Notes: generated from the letters alone by a model not told the origin. A stretch of 64,000 nucleotides of DNA from Clostridioides sp. ES-S-0010-02 (GCA_020641055.1 CP067345.1:1791317-1855316); one strand, 5' to 3'. Positions 42,607 through 55,921 are shown, numbered from the stretch's first letter. Made by a program: numbers and translations.

Positions 42607-45600
42607 GTGATTATAATAAATTATGAATTAATCGTAAAATACAATGGAGATATATTAAGATTAGAGCAAGAATTAGGTGTTTCAGTAGAAATACTTAATG
42701 CTTCCTATGCGATAATAACATCAAGTGATGAAGAAGATATAAATAGATTACTGACTTATCCAGAAATAGAGTTTATAGAAAAACCTTTTATATTACAAAC
42801 TCAAGACATACAAAGTTTTTCAAGCACAGGGATAACAGGTTTTAAAAATAGAACAGGATTAACTGGAAAAGGAACTATAATTGGTATAATTGATTCAGGT
42901 ATAGATTATACTTTGCCTGTGTTTAGAGATAGTGAAGGAAAGTCCAAAATATTATACTATTGGGACCAGTCTATACAAGGAAATCCTCCAGCAGGTTTTA
43001 AAGAAGGAACATTATATAATAATGAAGATATAAATAATGCAATAGCTGGTAATACATATATACCTATCTCAACGACTAGTCTACATGGTACACATGTTGC
43101 AGGTATTTGTTCAACCATTGCAAGCGATGCTAGGATAATCGTAGTAAGGGTTGGAAATATACAGACAGATGTTTTTTCAAGAAGTACAGAGTTTATGAGG
43201 GCGATTAAATTTATTTTAGATAGGGCATTAGAATTAAGAATGCCTGTTACATTAAATATAAGTTATGGAAGTAATGAAGGCTCACATAGAGGGACTTCTT
43301 TATTTGAGCAGTATATAGATGATATGTGTTTATTTTGGAAAAATAATATAGTGGTAGCGGCTGGTAATAATGCAGATAAGGGGGGACATAAAAGGATTAG
43401 GCTTCAAAATAATACTACAGAAGAAGTTGAGTTTGTAATTGGAGAAGGAGAGCGTATATTAAATATAAACATATGGCCAGATTTTATTGATGACTTTAGT
43501 GTACATTTAGTAAGTCCATCGAATAGTCAGACACAATCAATTTCTCTAACTTCAGGTGAAATAAGAAATACTCTAGGAGATACAAGAATTACTGGTTATT
43601 TTTATCCTATAGCACCATATTCTCTTACTAGAAGAGTTACATTGCAATTAAGTTCAAATACACAGATAAATCCTGGTCTATGGAGAATTGTATTTGAACC
43701 TATAGATATTGTAACTGGTAATGTAAACATATATCTACCAACTTCTGAGGGATTAAATAGAAACACGAGGTTTTTGATTCCTACTCAAGAACTTACTGTT
43801 ACAGTTCCTGGAACAGCAAGTAGAGTTATAACTGTAGGAAGTTTCAATTCAAGAACAGATATAGTATCTATATTTTCTGGCGAGGGAGATACACAATTGG
43901 GTGTATTTAAACCAGATTTATTAGCTCCAGGCGAAGATATAATATCTTTTTTACCAGGAGGTACCAGTGGAGCATTAACTGGAACGAGCATGGCCACTCC
44001 TCATGTTACAGGAGTTTGTTCGTTGTTTATGGAATGGGGAATTGTAAATGGAAATGATTTGTTTTTATATTCGCAAAAGTTAAGAGCATTGCTTCTTAGG
44101 GGAGCAAGAAGAACAAGTAATCAGTCATATCCAAATAATTCATCGGGATTTGGTTTTTTAAGTTTATCAGACATAGATTTATATACTTTATCTAGTATAA
44201 ATCAAGACTTAGAAACAGAAGACATTGGATATAGAAGCACTAATAAGTCGTTTAAAGATGAAGAAAATAATTATAGAGTTATAGAAAATTATAATTCTCA
44301 GAGAAACGATGATTTAAAGTTGGAGGATTTTATAAGTGAAAATATGGATAGACAATCAGGAACATTGGCAGGAATAAATGTAATTCATACTCCTGAATTT
44401 GAAGATGAGTTAGCCTCATTGGGTATGAGTCAAGAATTTCTTAAGCTAAGTGACTCATTTGGTGTATTATCTATAAACACTACAGACTATAATAGCATAC
44501 AACGAGTTTTGGAACTTCCATCAGTTATAAGGACAGAATCAACTATAAAGATGACACTGCTTGGAGAGATTAATCAAGGTACTTTTGGTGGTGTAGTTGC
44601 AACCGAAGAAATAGGTGTAAATTTTTTTAAAAATAATCCCAATATAACAATAACAGGAAGAGGTACTCTTATAGCGATTGCTGACACAGGAATAGACTAT
44701 TTACATAAAGACTTTATATATGCAGATGGAACCTCAAAAATAGCTTTTTTATGGGACCAAACAAAGAATGGAACTCCACCTGAAGGTTTTTATATTGGGA
44801 CAGAATATACACGAGAAGATATTAATAGAGCAATTGCAGAAAATGATGCTAGTCTATCTCAAGATGAAGTTGGGCAAGGGACTATGATAAGTGGCATATG
44901 TGCAGGTCTTGGTAATGTAAATAAGGAATATGCAGGAATAGCTGAAGATGCTGAATTAATAATAATAAAAATTGCTAAGATAGAAGGATTTTATAATAGT
45001 GCAATGTTATTTGCTGCATCTCAGTATGCATATAAAAAATCTTTAGAACTTGGGAAACCATTAGTAATAAATATATCTTTGGGTAGCAATAGTTTAGTTG
45101 GATTGACCAATAGAAGTAATAGTGAAAAAGCATTTTTTACTAGAGGGCTGTGTATAACAGCAGGAGCTGGAAATGAGGGAAATACTCAGACACACACATC
45201 TGGAAGAATACCAAATGTAGGAAGTTCCGTTGAAGTCGAGTTGGAATTAAATGAAGAAGAAGAAGAATTATCAGTTGAACTTTGGCTGAATAAACCAGAT
45301 AAGGCAGATGTAATAATAGTGTCTCCCACTGGGGAAGAAAGTAAAAGTGTTGGAATATCAAGTTATAATAGGATAACAGGTTTATTTGATTTAGAAGGAA
45401 CGGAGTATTCTATAACATATGTATATCCAACTACTTTTTCAGGACAGCAGTTTACCAATGTTACTCTGAAAAATGCTAAAAGAGGAGTGTGGAAGATTAG
45501 ATTAGTAGGAGTTTATATTGTAAATGGAATATATAACTTGTATCTTCCAAATAGGGCTCTTTTAAAAAGTGGAACTAGATTTAGAGAGGTTGACCCTTTT

Positions 45601-46005
45601 TATACAATAAATTATCCAGCTGTTCAAGATGATTTAATAACTGTAGGAGCTTATAATACTATTAATAATAGTTTGTGGCAAAGTTCATCAAGAGGGCCGA
45701 CTATTGAGGATAGATTAAAGCCAGACTTAGTAGCACCAGGAGTTAATATAATAGCTGCATATCCTGGAAATACATATGCGACTATAACTGGGACAGCAGC
45801 AGCTAGTGCACATGCTGCAGGAGCCGCTGCGATGTATTTTCAATATACTTTTGTTGATAGAAGATATCCAAATCAAGCATATGTTCAAAAAATAAAAACT
45901 TTTATGCAGGCTGGAGCTAGAAAAAACCAAACTACAGAGTATCCAAATATGAGTACTGGATATGGAACTTTGGATGTTAGAGGTATGTTTGATGTGTTAA
46001 GATAG
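42607..46005 (+). CDS. cspBA: CspBA: subtilisin-like germination protease CspB fused to pseudoprotease CspA
   Basis: 1132 aa, incorporated into spores. The CspB half is a complete subtilase: Asp96 ('[10 protein letters not shown]'), His160 ('[10 protein letters not shown]') and Ser461 ('[10 protein letters not shown]'), with a prodomain of about 66 residues. In C. difficile, CspB activates pro-SleC, the cortex hydrolase encoded elsewhere. The CspA half (~580-1132) keeps Asp693 but has Gln757 and Ala1064 where His and Ser should be, so it is catalytically dead; the family role is controlling CspC levels and germinant sensing. The GTG start overlaps the GAGGTG box; an in-frame ATA at 42616 has better spacing. 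A CATACAT-like sigmaE -10 (AATACATT, 42551) lies upstream, with no clear -35. cspC follows 9 nt downstream. Confidence 0.97.
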   Translation: MIIINYELIVKYNGDILRLEQELGVSVEILNASYAIITSSDEEDINRLLTYPEIEFIEKPFILQTQDIQSFSSTGITGFKNRTGLTGKGTIIGIIDSGIDYTLPVFRDSEGKSKILYYWDQSIQGNPPAGFKEGTLYNNEDINNAIAGNTYIPISTTSLHGTHVAGICSTIASDARIIVVRVGNIQTDVFSRSTEFMRAIKFILDRALELRMPVTLNISYGSNEGSHRGTSLFEQYIDDMCLFWKNNIVVAAGNNADKGGHKRIRLQNNTTEEVEFVIGEGERILNINIWPDFIDDFSVHLVSPSNSQTQSISLTSGEIRNTLGDTRITGYFYPIAPYSLTRRVTLQLSSNTQINPGLWRIVFEPIDIVTGNVNIYLPTSEGLNRNTRFLIPTQELTVTVPGTASRVITVGSFNSRTDIVSIFSGEGDTQLGVFKPDLLAPGEDIISFLPGGTSGALTGTSMATPHVTGVCSLFMEWGIVNGNDLFLYSQKLRALLLRGARRTSNQSYPNNSSGFGFLSLSDIDLYTLSSINQDLETEDIGYRSTNKSFKDEENNYRVIENYNSQRNDDLKLEDFISENMDRQSGTLAGINVIHTPEFEDELASLGMSQEFLKLSDSFGVLSINTTDYNSIQRVLELPSVIRTESTIKMTLLGEINQGTFGGVVATEEIGVNFFKNNPNITITGRGTLIAIADTGIDYLHKDFIYADGTSKIAFLWDQTKNGTPPEGFYIGTEYTREDINRAIAENDASLSQDEVGQGTMISGICAGLGNVNKEYAGIAEDAELIIIKIAKIEGFYNSAMLFAASQYAYKKSLELGKPLVINISLGSNSLVGLTNRSNSEKAFFTRGLCITAGAGNEGNTQTHTSGRIPNVGSSVEVELELNEEEEELSVELWLNKPDKADVIIVSPTGEESKSVGISSYNRITGLFDLEGTEYSITYVYPTTFSGQQFTNVTLKNAKRGVWKIRLVGVYIVNGIYNLYLPNRALLKSGTRFREVDPFYTINYPAVQDDLITVGAYNTINNSLWQSSSRGPTIEDRLKPDLVAPGVNIIAAYPGNTYATITGTAAASAHAAGAAAMYFQYTFVDRRYPNQAYVQKIKTFMQAGARKNQTTEYPNMSTGYGTLDVRGMFDVLR

Positions 46006-47688
<1,683 letters not shown>

Positions 47689-47798
47689 ATAAAAAAATAT
47701 GTAAATAATGGTATTTTATCTGTTATAAATTTTACTTATGAATTTAATTTGAAAAATTGCTAAAACTATTACAAAATAAATATATAGAGGTGATAGTT

Positions 47799-47993
47799 TT
47801 GGAAAGTAAAAAAGCAAGAGCATTAAAAGGTAACGATAACAAAAGACTTAGAAGTCCGCTTCTAGTTGGAAATGAATCAACAGCAGCTTGGGCAGATGTT
47901 GAAAAATTAAAACCTCATAGTAAAGTTTCAATACCTTCACTTAATAGTGTTGAAGAAGCAAAAGATTGGGTTGACAATGGAAGTAAATTGTAA
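47799..47993 (+). CDS. Small DUF3787-like protein
   Basis: 64 aa from a TTG at 47799 that sits 7 nt after a GAGGTGATAG box; an upstream in-frame start at 47757 is poorer. The core 'ESTAAWADVEKLKPHSKVS' followed by 'VEEAKDWVDNGSKL' matches the small clostridial DUF3787 family as I remember it. Basic N-terminus and no membrane segment. It lies 110 nt after cspC, so it could be spore-related, but nothing in its own sequence shows this. A long hairpin terminator follows. Confidence 0.7.
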   Translation: MESKKARALKGNDNKRLRSPLLVGNESTAAWADVEKLKPHSKVSIPSLNSVEEAKDWVDNGSKL

Positions 47994-48036
47994 AACTTCT
48001 ATACTTGATAACAAAAATAAATAATTTATTGTATTT

Positions 48037-48112
48037 AAGTAAAGTAGTATTAGTTTAAAAAGCTTAAAGTTAAACTTAAGCTAATAAACAGTATACTGCT
48101 TTACTTTTTTTA
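48037..48112 (+). terminator. Long hairpin terminator
   Basis: Outer arms AAGTAAAGTAGTAT / AGTATACTGCTTTACTT enclose an inner perfect stem AGCTTAA / TTAAGCT (48061-48082), then a T-run. It ends the csp region transcription. Confidence 0.8.
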
Positions 48113-48226
48113 TAGGTGTCAGAAGGCAAAATGTAATTTACAAATATTTGAAAGGAAAATATAAATTTTTGCATATAAATATTTCTAGATTATATAAGAC
48201 TAGTAAATATCAATTGCATAAATTTA

Positions 48227-48255
48227 TTGACTAAAAATTTATAAATTGGTATAAT
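48227..48255 (+). promoter_or_regulatory. SigmaA promoter of the asnS transcript
   Basis: TTGACT (48227-48232), exactly 17 nt, TATAAT (48250-48255); transcription should start near 48262. Confidence 0.8.
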
Positions 48256-48261
48256 TTTGTT

Positions 48262-48541
48262 AATTAGCGGAAATAATAGAAGATAAATACTGTGAAGAGA
48301 AGAGTAGATATAAAATGCAGTTTTAGCGAGTTGAGGATGGTGAAAGCTCAATACAAGTTTTATATTGAAGAACATCTTGGAGTTTCTAATCGAAAGCTTA
48401 TTTAGTAAGTAGACTTAGACGGAAGGCACCGTTATAGGCTTTAAGCATTGCTTAACTAAGAGGTCATTTATGACAACTAGGGTGGTACCGCGAAAGTAAT
48501 AGTCTTTCGTCCCTTTATACAGGGATGAAGGGCTTTTTTTA
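48262..48541 (+). promoter_or_regulatory. T-box leader, asparagine type
   Basis: The hallmark T-box AGGGTGGTACCGCG is at 48479-48492. It is followed by a terminator stem (TCGTCCCT / AGGGATGA, 48508-48528) and a T-run (48534-48541). Stem I includes the 'GGTGAAAGCTC' element at ~48338, with a candidate specifier AAC (Asn) at 48371-48373. Uncharged tRNA-Asn would pair and favour the antiterminator, turning on asnS. The AAC assignment is inferred from the downstream gene. Confidence 0.92.
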
Positions 48542-48592
48542 TGGAATTATATTTAGAAAAAATTACTAAAAATTAAACTAGGAGGCTTTAAA

Positions 48593-49990
48593 ATGCAAAA
48601 GGAATTTATAACAGTAAAAGAATTGTACAGAGATAAAGAACAGTACATAGGAAAAACTGTAAAAGTAGCTGGATGGATAAGAACATCTAGAGTATCTAAA
48701 AACTTTGGATTTATAGAATTAAATGATGGAAGTTTCTTTAAAAATATGCAAATAGTATTTGATGAAAAAGTTGAAAATTTTAAAGAGATAGGTAAATTGG
48801 CAATAAGTTCATCTATACTTGTAGAAGGTGAGTTGGTATCTACAGAAGGAGCTAAGCAACCAGTAGAAATACATGCAAAAAATATAGTTGTAGAAGGTGA
48901 ATCAGATAGTTCATACCCACTACAAAAGAAAAGACATACACTTGAGTATTTAAGAACAATAGCACATTTAAGACCAAGAAGTAATACTTTTTCAGCTGTA
49001 TTTAGAGTAAGATCAATAGCTGCATATGCAATACACAAATTCTTTCAAGAAAGAAACTTTGTATATGCACATTCTCCAATCATAACAGGTAGTGACTGCG
49101 AAGGTGCAGGAGAAATGTTTAGAATAACAACTATGGATTTAAATGATATTCCAAAAACAGAAGATGGTAAAATAGACTATACACAAGATTTCTTTGGGAA
49201 AGAAGCTAATTTGACAGTTAGTGGGCAATTAAATGCCGAAATAATGGCACTTTCTTTTAGAAATGTCTATACTTTTGGACCTACATTTAGAGCTGAAAAC
49301 TCTTATACAGGAAGACATGCTTCAGAATTTTGGATGATAGAGCCAGAAATAGTTTTTGCAGACCTTGAAGATAATATGGAACTTGCAGAAGATATGATAA
49401 AATATGTTATAAACTATGTTTTAGAAAACGCTCCTGAAGAAATGGAATTCTTTAATAGTTTTATAGATAAAGGATTGCTAGAAAGACTAAATAAAATAGT
49501 AAACTCTGAATTTGTTAGAATAACATATACTAAAGCAGTAGAGCTATTACTTGAATCAGGACATGAGTTTGAGTATCCAGTAGAATGGGGATGCGATCTT
49601 CAAACTGAACATGAAAGATATATAACAGAACAAATATACAATTCTCCAGTATTTGTTACAGATTATCCAAAAGATATAAAAGCTTTCTATATGAGAATGA
49701 ATGAAGATGGGAAAACTGTTAGAGCAATGGATTTATTAGTTCCTGGTGTTGGAGAGATAGTTGGAGGTTCTCAAAGAGAAGAAAGAGAAGACGTACTATT
49801 AGATAGAATTCATGAAATGGGATTAAATGAAGAAGATTACTGGTGGTATTTAGAACTTAGAAAATTTGGTACTGCTACTCACTCTGGATTTGGTCTTGGA
49901 TTTGAAAGAATAATTATGTATATGACAGGTATGTCTAACATAAGAGACGTTATACCTTTCCCAAGAACTCCTAAAAATGCTGAATTCTAA
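48593..49990 (+). CDS. asnS: Asparaginyl-tRNA synthetase
   Basis: 465 aa; ATG with AGGAGG. Class II synthetase: the N-terminal ~100 residues form the anticodon-binding OB fold ('[20 protein letters not shown]'). Motif 1 lies around '[19 protein letters not shown]', motif 2 around '[20 protein letters not shown]', and motif 3 in '[18 protein letters not shown]'. The AsnRS-specific '[11 protein letters not shown]' is present, rather than an AspRS pattern. It charges tRNA-Asn in the cytoplasm. Expression is controlled by the T-box leader just upstream. Confidence 0.97.
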   Translation: MQKEFITVKELYRDKEQYIGKTVKVAGWIRTSRVSKNFGFIELNDGSFFKNMQIVFDEKVENFKEIGKLAISSSILVEGELVSTEGAKQPVEIHAKNIVVEGESDSSYPLQKKRHTLEYLRTIAHLRPRSNTFSAVFRVRSIAAYAIHKFFQERNFVYAHSPIITGSDCEGAGEMFRITTMDLNDIPKTEDGKIDYTQDFFGKEANLTVSGQLNAEIMALSFRNVYTFGPTFRAENSYTGRHASEFWMIEPEIVFADLEDNMELAEDMIKYVINYVLENAPEEMEFFNSFIDKGLLERLNKIVNSEFVRITYTKAVELLLESGHEFEYPVEWGCDLQTEHERYITEQIYNSPVFVTDYPKDIKAFYMRMNEDGKTVRAMDLLVPGVGEIVGGSQREEREDVLLDRIHEMGLNEEDYWWYLELRKFGTATHSGFGLGFERIIMYMTGMSNIRDVIPFPRTPKNAEF

Positions 49991-50035
49991 TAATTATAAC
50001 CTATAATATGATTATATAATTTTTCGATATAATAA

Positions 50036-50082
50036 AATAGCTTGTGTGCTATCTGATTTAGATACATACAAGTTATTTTTAT
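50036..50082 (+). terminator. Imperfect terminator after asnS
   Basis: AATAGCTTGTGTGCTATCT / AGATACATACAAGTTATT, stem with several mismatches, then five T. Confidence 0.6.
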
Positions 50083-50166
50083 TGTGTTTACAAATATATG
50101 TAGTTTGTTTATTCATATTTTATTATACAATGTAATTATAAGTTACTTATACTAGGAGGATAAATA

Positions 50167-50625
50167 ATGTGTAGTTTTTGTTTTATTAAATTTAATGTGA
50201 ATGATGTAAAAATATTTAATCGAATAAAAAATTTATTTTCATATATAGCAGATATAAAAAATGATTGTATACAAATTGAGGATTTAGAATATTATATTTT
50301 AGAAAAAGTAGACGAATTTTATAATAAAGAAGAATTAGATTATTTTTGGTGGCCAACAGAAGCAGAAAATAAAATGTTTTGGGAGAACTATAAACTACTG
50401 GATGAAGAGAATCGACAGGAATACATAAAGTCTGTTTCATGGGATTTTGAGACTGTGTTTTCTGAAATTGGACTTGGCGATTATACAATAGAAGGTTGCG
50501 AAATGATTGGTGAACAAACTGCTAAACTTTATTTTAACCCTATTGGATATCCTTATGGTGGAAATGAAGTGCTTCAAGAGGCACTAAAAGCTTTTGGAGT
50601 GACAATAGTGGGTGTGCTTGGATAA
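50167..50625 (+). CDS. Hypothetical protein
   Basis: 152 aa; ATG with AGGAGG. Acidic, with many aromatic residues ('YFWWPTEAENKMFWENYKLL'), ending in a small alpha/beta segment 'FNPIGYPYGGNEVLQEALKA' and a Gly-rich hydrophobic tail. A start motif with two Cys ('MCSFCF') is notable and could bind metal or form a disulphide. No family was recognised. Alone between asnS and the YARHG lipoprotein gene. Confidence 0.6.
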   Translation: MCSFCFIKFNVNDVKIFNRIKNLFSYIADIKNDCIQIEDLEYYILEKVDEFYNKEELDYFWWPTEAENKMFWENYKLLDEENRQEYIKSVSWDFETVFSEIGLGDYTIEGCEMIGEQTAKLYFNPIGYPYGGNEVLQEALKAFGVTIVGVLG

Positions 50626-50808
50626 CGTTTATTGTGCTATACTATAACTAGTAGAGTAATTTTTTGGAAGTTTAAATATAAATTATATTTAAGCATTATC
50701 TTTATGTAAATAGTATAAAAATATGTAAGGTGATTTAAATCTAAAAAATTATTGAATAGTATATTTATTACACAAAAAGTTTTATCATTATCATGAGGGG
50801 GAGTAATA

Positions 50809-52743
50809 ATGTTAAAGAAAGGGTTGTTTATAGTTTTAAGTTTGGCACTTATATGTACAGGTTGCAGTTCACAAAATGATTCTAAAGGTAAGCAAGCAAA
50901 CAAAGATAATTCTCTTATACTATTAAAAAATGATGAGAATAACTCAGGTGATATGACAGATGTATACATAAAGACAGAAGGTAAGGATGAAGAAAAAATA
51001 GCATCAGATGTACCTACATATACTAAAAAAGATTATATAAATGGAGAACAATCAATATTAATCTAAGATAAAGAAAATAATTTATATAAGTATAATCTAA
51101 AAAAAGAAAAGGAAAAAATAGCATCAGATTTATCTTCTGACGAAATTAATTCATATGAATTTATGCCTTCTTCAAACACTATAGCATATATATCATCAGA
51201 AAAATCCTTGTATGTAAAATACGATGGAAAAGATAAAGAAAAAATAGCCAATGATGTTGTATTGTATAGGATGTCTACAGATGGAAAATTCATATATTAT
51301 ATGAATACAGATGAAGAGTTATATCTATATAAAGAAGATGGAAATAAAGAAAAAATATCTACTGATATACAGAGTTTTGATATTGTAAATAATAAAGGTG
51401 ATGTAATATTTATAAATAATGATGATAATCTATATTTAAAAAGTACAGATAAAAATGATAAGGTCAAAATTAGTTCAGATGTATCAAATTTATGGGGGGT
51501 AAAATCTAATGATGAAGAAATTATGTATATAAGTGAGTATAATTATAAGGATTTGAAAGGTGAATTATATTTGTACAAAAATAATGCTAGTGAAAAAATA
51601 GCATCGGATGTTAGGTCTTATAAATATAGAGATAGTAAATTTTATTTTATAAATAGTGATGATGAATTATATGAGAAAGAAATAGGTAAAGAGGTGTCTA
51701 ATAAAATAAAATCAGACATTAATTATGTAAGTTTTATTAAAGATGGAATTGTATTTACAAATTCTGATGGAGATGTATATATTAAGAAAAATAATAAAGA
51801 AGAAGAAAAAATAGGCAATGATATGAAAGAAAATTCTAATGTATCTATTATTAATGATGAAAAATTACTTTATATTAAATCAAGTGGTGAGTTATTTTTA
51901 GATAAAGACAGGATAGCAAGTGATGTTGTTGGCTATTCATTTAATTCAGAGAATATAGCATATTCCACTAAAAATAAGGAAATACATTTTTATAATTTAA
52001 AAACTAAGAAAGACAATATAGAAATAAACAATGTAGGAAAATATTCAGAGATTTATTTAGGAAATAAATTGATTTACTCTAAAAATTTAGAACCAAAAGA
52101 CTTAAATGGTTTTTGGAAAGCTGATGAATATAATATATTTGAATTTGAAGAGCCAAATAAGATAAAACTTTATAGTAAAAGTGAAGAAGAAAGCAATTAT
52201 ACAGTTAAATATGAAGTAGAAAGTTCAGATAGTAATAGCATAGTATTAAAAGGAAAAGATACTTTATCAAAGGAAAAATTTACTATAACTAAGTTTAATA
52301 GTAATGAAATTTCATTACAAGCTAATAATGTAAGTGGTACACTTAATAAAATTTCCAAAGAAGAAGCGGAGAAATTTATCAAGAGTATAAATAACAAGGA
52401 AAATAGTGAAAATACTGATAAAAAGAGTATTAAAAGTGATTCAGGTTCAAGTTCTAATTTGAAAAATAAAGAAGTAAGTTATGATGATGATTATATTATA
52501 TATGATAGTGATTCTAGAGTATTAACTAAAGATGAACTTGAACTTTATAGTAAAGAGGAGTTAGCATATATAAGAAATGAAATATTTGCAAGATATGGAT
52601 ATGTATTTAAAGAAGAACCTTATAAAAGCTATTTTAGCAATAAGTCATGGTATCAGCCAGATTATAGTATAGGAGCGGATACAGATGTTTTAAATTCTGT
52701 AGAGAAACAAAATGTATCATTGATTAAGGAAATGGAAAACTAA
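50809..52743 (+). pseudogene. YARHG-domain lipoprotein gene interrupted by one in-frame stop
   Basis: One frame from the ATG at 50809 (GAGGGGGAG box) to TAA at 52741 would encode ~644 aa, broken by a single TAA at 51064-51066, after codon 85. The sequence continues in the same frame with an unchanged repeat pattern: about nine copies of a 'K-I-A-S-D-V' unit every ~35-40 residues, as in a beta-propeller. An N-terminal lipobox signal ('LALICTGCSS') leads to a lipid-anchored exterior location. The C-terminal ~75 residues form a YARHG domain ('AYIRNEIFARYGYVF', 'WYQPDYSIGADTDV'). A one-base change from TAT, TAC or AAA explains the stop. A sequencing error or readthrough cannot be ruled out. Confidence 0.75.
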
Positions 52744-53015
52744 GTTATAAGAAATTTTAAAATACATGTCTAAATGTAGTATAAGATAGTCTATAGACAT
52801 TAAAATTGAAATGTGAATTAATTTTAAACATGAATTAATTATATATAAAATTATTAAATCTATAAGTTAGACTTAAGTATAATTTATAGATTTAATAATT
52901 ATGAATCTAAAAGCTAATTTATAGGTTTACATAATATTATACAAATATTTTGAACAAAATAAATTTATTATTAAGAAAATATAAATATAAGGATTAATAC
53001 TTTGTTTCTATACTC

Positions 53016-54191
53016 CTAATAAAACTCAACACGATTACGACCTTGTTCTTTTGCAATATATAAAGCTTTATCACAATAACTTATAAATTCATTTAAAGTT
53101 ATTAATTCTTCAACTTTCTTTGTATGAACTCCGATGCTAACAGTCACACATTTTGAAGGAACGTCATCACGTTCAAAATTACAATACTCTATAATCTTAC
53201 GTAAATATTCGGATTTAAGTTTAGCATTCGCCTCATCACAATTGAAAAGACATATAAAAAATTCTTCACCACCATAACGGATAGCATGTGAATTTTCAGA
53301 ATTTGTAAAATCTAAAATTACTTTAGCAATATTCTGTAAACAGTAGTCACCCTTTTGATGTCCGTAAGTGTCATTAAACTGTTTAAAATAATCTATATCT
53401 ATCATCATTCCTGTTATAGGTTCTTGCTTTGTATGGGTCTTTAATTTTTTTTGAAGAACATCTTCTAAATACCTACGATTATTCATTTTAGTTAGGTCAT
53501 CAGTCATAACCTTAAGATTTAATAAATTGTTCATATGGGAGATTTCTTCATATTGTTGATGGATTAGCATTTTATCATAATAAGTAAATACACGACTTCT
53601 ATATAACATTGTAGAAATAAAAATAGCAAGTGATGTTATAAAAAATGTGTTTACAATATTACTGAACTCATTACCTGATACAGTTTGAATTCCTGGTAAG
53701 AGTAGATTAAGAAATAAAAAACATCCTCCAAAAACTATTATTGATTGACCTAATTTTAATACTGAAAAAGCAGCAGCTGTTAACATTATATAACTGAATA
53801 CACTCAAATCATTTCCGCCTAACTGGTCAAGCAAAGTAATTACACAACCCCATAAGCAGAAAAATGTTACATAAATCACCCACAAGTTTATATAATAAGT
53901 ACAATGTTCCTTTTTTTTATTCCAAAGATAAGAAAAAACAAGCATAAAAATTAAAGAGATACAAAATAGTATTATATACATACAAAAATACCATTGACGT
54001 CTTGGGGTGGCAAAAGGACCACCATCTCTAGCTGATATTGATATCATCATAATTAGTTGAGATATTATTATTATGATACAAATAATTTTGCCTGTATGAT
54101 AAAGATAATTGCAAAGTTCTCGTTCAACATTTTCTTTGTATTTTTTATCTAGAGGGAATCCAAAGAATTTTTTTAAATTTTCTAAGTTCAT
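53016..54191 (-). CDS. Membrane diguanylate cyclase (GGDEF)
   Basis: 391 aa from ATG at 54191, with GGAGG 5 nt upstream; the earlier ATG at 54203 would include the box. About six membrane helices (~30-210) form an integral sensor region with no recognised ligand domain. The GGDEF domain follows: active site 'GGEEF' at 307-311, with the preceding 'KMNNRRYLEDVL' helix and 'IDIDYFKQFNDTYGHQKGD'. It should make c-di-GMP, which in C. difficile favours sessile growth over motility. The product-inhibition motif RxxD five residues before GGEEF is absent (Ser-Glu-Asn-Ser). A promoter lies ~85 nt upstream. Confidence 0.93.
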   Translation of the reverse strand: MNLENLKKFFGFPLDKKYKENVERELCNYLYHTGKIICIIIIISQLIMMISISARDGGPFATPRRQWYFCMYIILFCISLIFMLVFSYLWNKKKEHCTYYINLWVIYVTFFCLWGCVITLLDQLGGNDLSVFSYIMLTAAAFSVLKLGQSIIVFGGCFLFLNLLLPGIQTVSGNEFSNIVNTFFITSLAIFISTMLYRSRVFTYYDKMLIHQQYEEISHMNNLLNLKVMTDDLTKMNNRRYLEDVLQKKLKTHTKQEPITGMMIDIDYFKQFNDTYGHQKGDYCLQNIAKVILDFTNSENSHAIRYGGEEFFICLFNCDEANAKLKSEYLRKIIEYCNFERDDVPSKCVTVSIGVHTKKVEELITLNEFISYCDKALYIAKEQGRNRVEFY

Positions 54192-54274
54192 ATAAGCCTC
54201 CATTAAAAATAAAACATAAAAATAAGTATTCCTCTTCTTTTCTTAGATACTCGGAATACTTTGTTTATAACTTA

Positions 54275-54303
54275 ATTATAGCAAAATATGTTATATGTAA
54301 CAA
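54275..54303 (-). promoter_or_regulatory. SigmaA promoter of the diguanylate cyclase gene
   Basis: On the minus strand TTGTTA (54303-54298), 17 nt, TATAAT (54280-54275). Confidence 0.7.
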
Positions 54304-54535
54304 TCTAAATTTGTAATAGATAGTATTTATTAGTTAAGATTAAATAAAATTTTGTATTAGTATTTTATTATAATTAAGATTAGTAAGTTATTTATTTTAG
54401 AATATTAGATAATTATAATGAAATACTAATACAAGACAAATAAAATAGATAAATATATCCAATTAAGGTATAATTAAGTTTTATATGATATAGTTATATT
54501 TGATAATTGACAATGGTAAAACTTGGAGGGAAAAA

Positions 54536-55900
54536 ATGGATGAAAAAAAAATAGATAATATGAATTATTCATATAGTAACTATTCTAAAAAAACAGGTAA
54601 GCCAACTAGAAAAATAAAAAATAATAACCTTACACTTGAAACTAAAGAAGATAAACTTTGTTCTAGTTGCAACAAAGAAAATAATCCTAAAGATAATTAC
54701 TGTAAATTTTGTGGAAATGAACTTTATGAAATAGTATCATTAAAATCGAGCGAAACAAAACTTGACTTAAAATCTAAAATAAAAGAACTCTCATATCACG
54801 CAAATACAAGAGGGATATTTTTAACGACTTTTTCAACTATATTCATATTGCTTGTTATTTCGTTAATATTTAAGGCTATAATTACTATTCAATTTAATGA
54901 TATCAGTTACATGATAAATCCAGCACATATAATGTTAGCCCTTAATCTAGGTCAAATTAGCGTATCTATGTCTACTATGATGGGTTCTGGATTTATAAGT
55001 GCAAATATAGGATTGTTAATATTACTTATAATTCCTGTTTTAGGATTAATTATATCAAATTTAATTTTTATGAGAAAAAGATGTAAGGATTCAAAAACTA
55101 CATTAGCCAATTCTCTTGGAGTGGGAATTTTCTATGGATTAATTTTAGCTATTTTATGTACTTTTACTAATGTTAAAACTAGCTCACATAGTATGCTAGA
55201 GTATGGATATGCTTTAGAGTATAGTTATGAATTTTTTAGTGCACTTTTAAATGGATTTGTATTAGGATTTATATGTACATATATAACTAATTATAGAAAA
55301 AGCTATGAAAAAGAAAATATGTATATGTCCCTTTTTTCAAATGCTATTAAAATATTCATATTAGGTTATGTTTTAGTGTTAGCAATACTTTTTATATTAA
55401 CTATATCTGATAGTAGTTATTTAAATGAATTGAATATGAGTGGATATTCAAGTGGTATCGATTTATTTGCTGTATTGCCACAAATTGCTAGTTACATGTG
55501 GGCTTTTGCAAATGGAATTTCGGTAACAATAATAAATTCAACAGTTTCAATGCTTAGCTTAGGCTCATCCTCTTTATTTGGAGATACTAAATTAATGTTT
55601 TATGCAATGGGGGCTTTGTCTGCATTAATAATTTTATTAAATGGATATAAATTAAGATTTAAATATGATACAGATAATATTAAACCTGTAATAATATTTA
55701 GTATATATTATGCATTTTTAATGGGTATGTTGGCTCTATTTAGTACTTTTATACTTGATAGTAATATTAACTTCTTTAATACAACTAGCTATGGAACAAC
55801 TCTAGTTATGCAATTTAAATTGTTCTCAACTATTATAATTTCATTTATATACAGTTTTGTGATATCTTTAATAGGATATAAGCTAAACTCAGCTGATTAA
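54536..55900 (+). CDS. Zinc-ribbon membrane protein
   Basis: 454 aa from ATG at 54536 (GGAGGG box); the ORF could begin earlier at 54500, but without a ribosome binding site. An N-terminal zinc ribbon 'LCSSCNKENNPKDNYCKFCG' (C-x2-C..C-x2-C, ~37-56) is followed by a charged linker and about eight to ten membrane helices. No transport motif was recognised. Cytoplasmic zinc ribbon plus membrane domain is a common clostridial layout of unknown function. The next gene, 21 nt downstream, also carries zinc ribbons, so the two are probably partners. Confidence 0.75.
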   Translation: MDEKKIDNMNYSYSNYSKKTGKPTRKIKNNNLTLETKEDKLCSSCNKENNPKDNYCKFCGNELYEIVSLKSSETKLDLKSKIKELSYHANTRGIFLTTFSTIFILLVISLIFKAIITIQFNDISYMINPAHIMLALNLGQISVSMSTMMGSGFISANIGLLILLIIPVLGLIISNLIFMRKRCKDSKTTLANSLGVGIFYGLILAILCTFTNVKTSSHSMLEYGYALEYSYEFFSALLNGFVLGFICTYITNYRKSYEKENMYMSLFSNAIKIFILGYVLVLAILFILTISDSSYLNELNMSGYSSGIDLFAVLPQIASYMWAFANGISVTIINSTVSMLSLGSSSLFGDTKLMFYAMGALSALIILLNGYKLRFKYDTDNIKPVIIFSIYYAFLMGMLALFSTFILDSNINFFNTTSYGTTLVMQFKLFSTIIISFIYSFVISLIGYKLNSAD

Positions 55901-55921
55901 ATATGATTGGAGGAAACTTCT

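Noticed and set aside
48553-49038. 161-codon minus-strand frame in asnS
   Set aside because: Antisense shadow of a conserved synthetase; no motif or start site.
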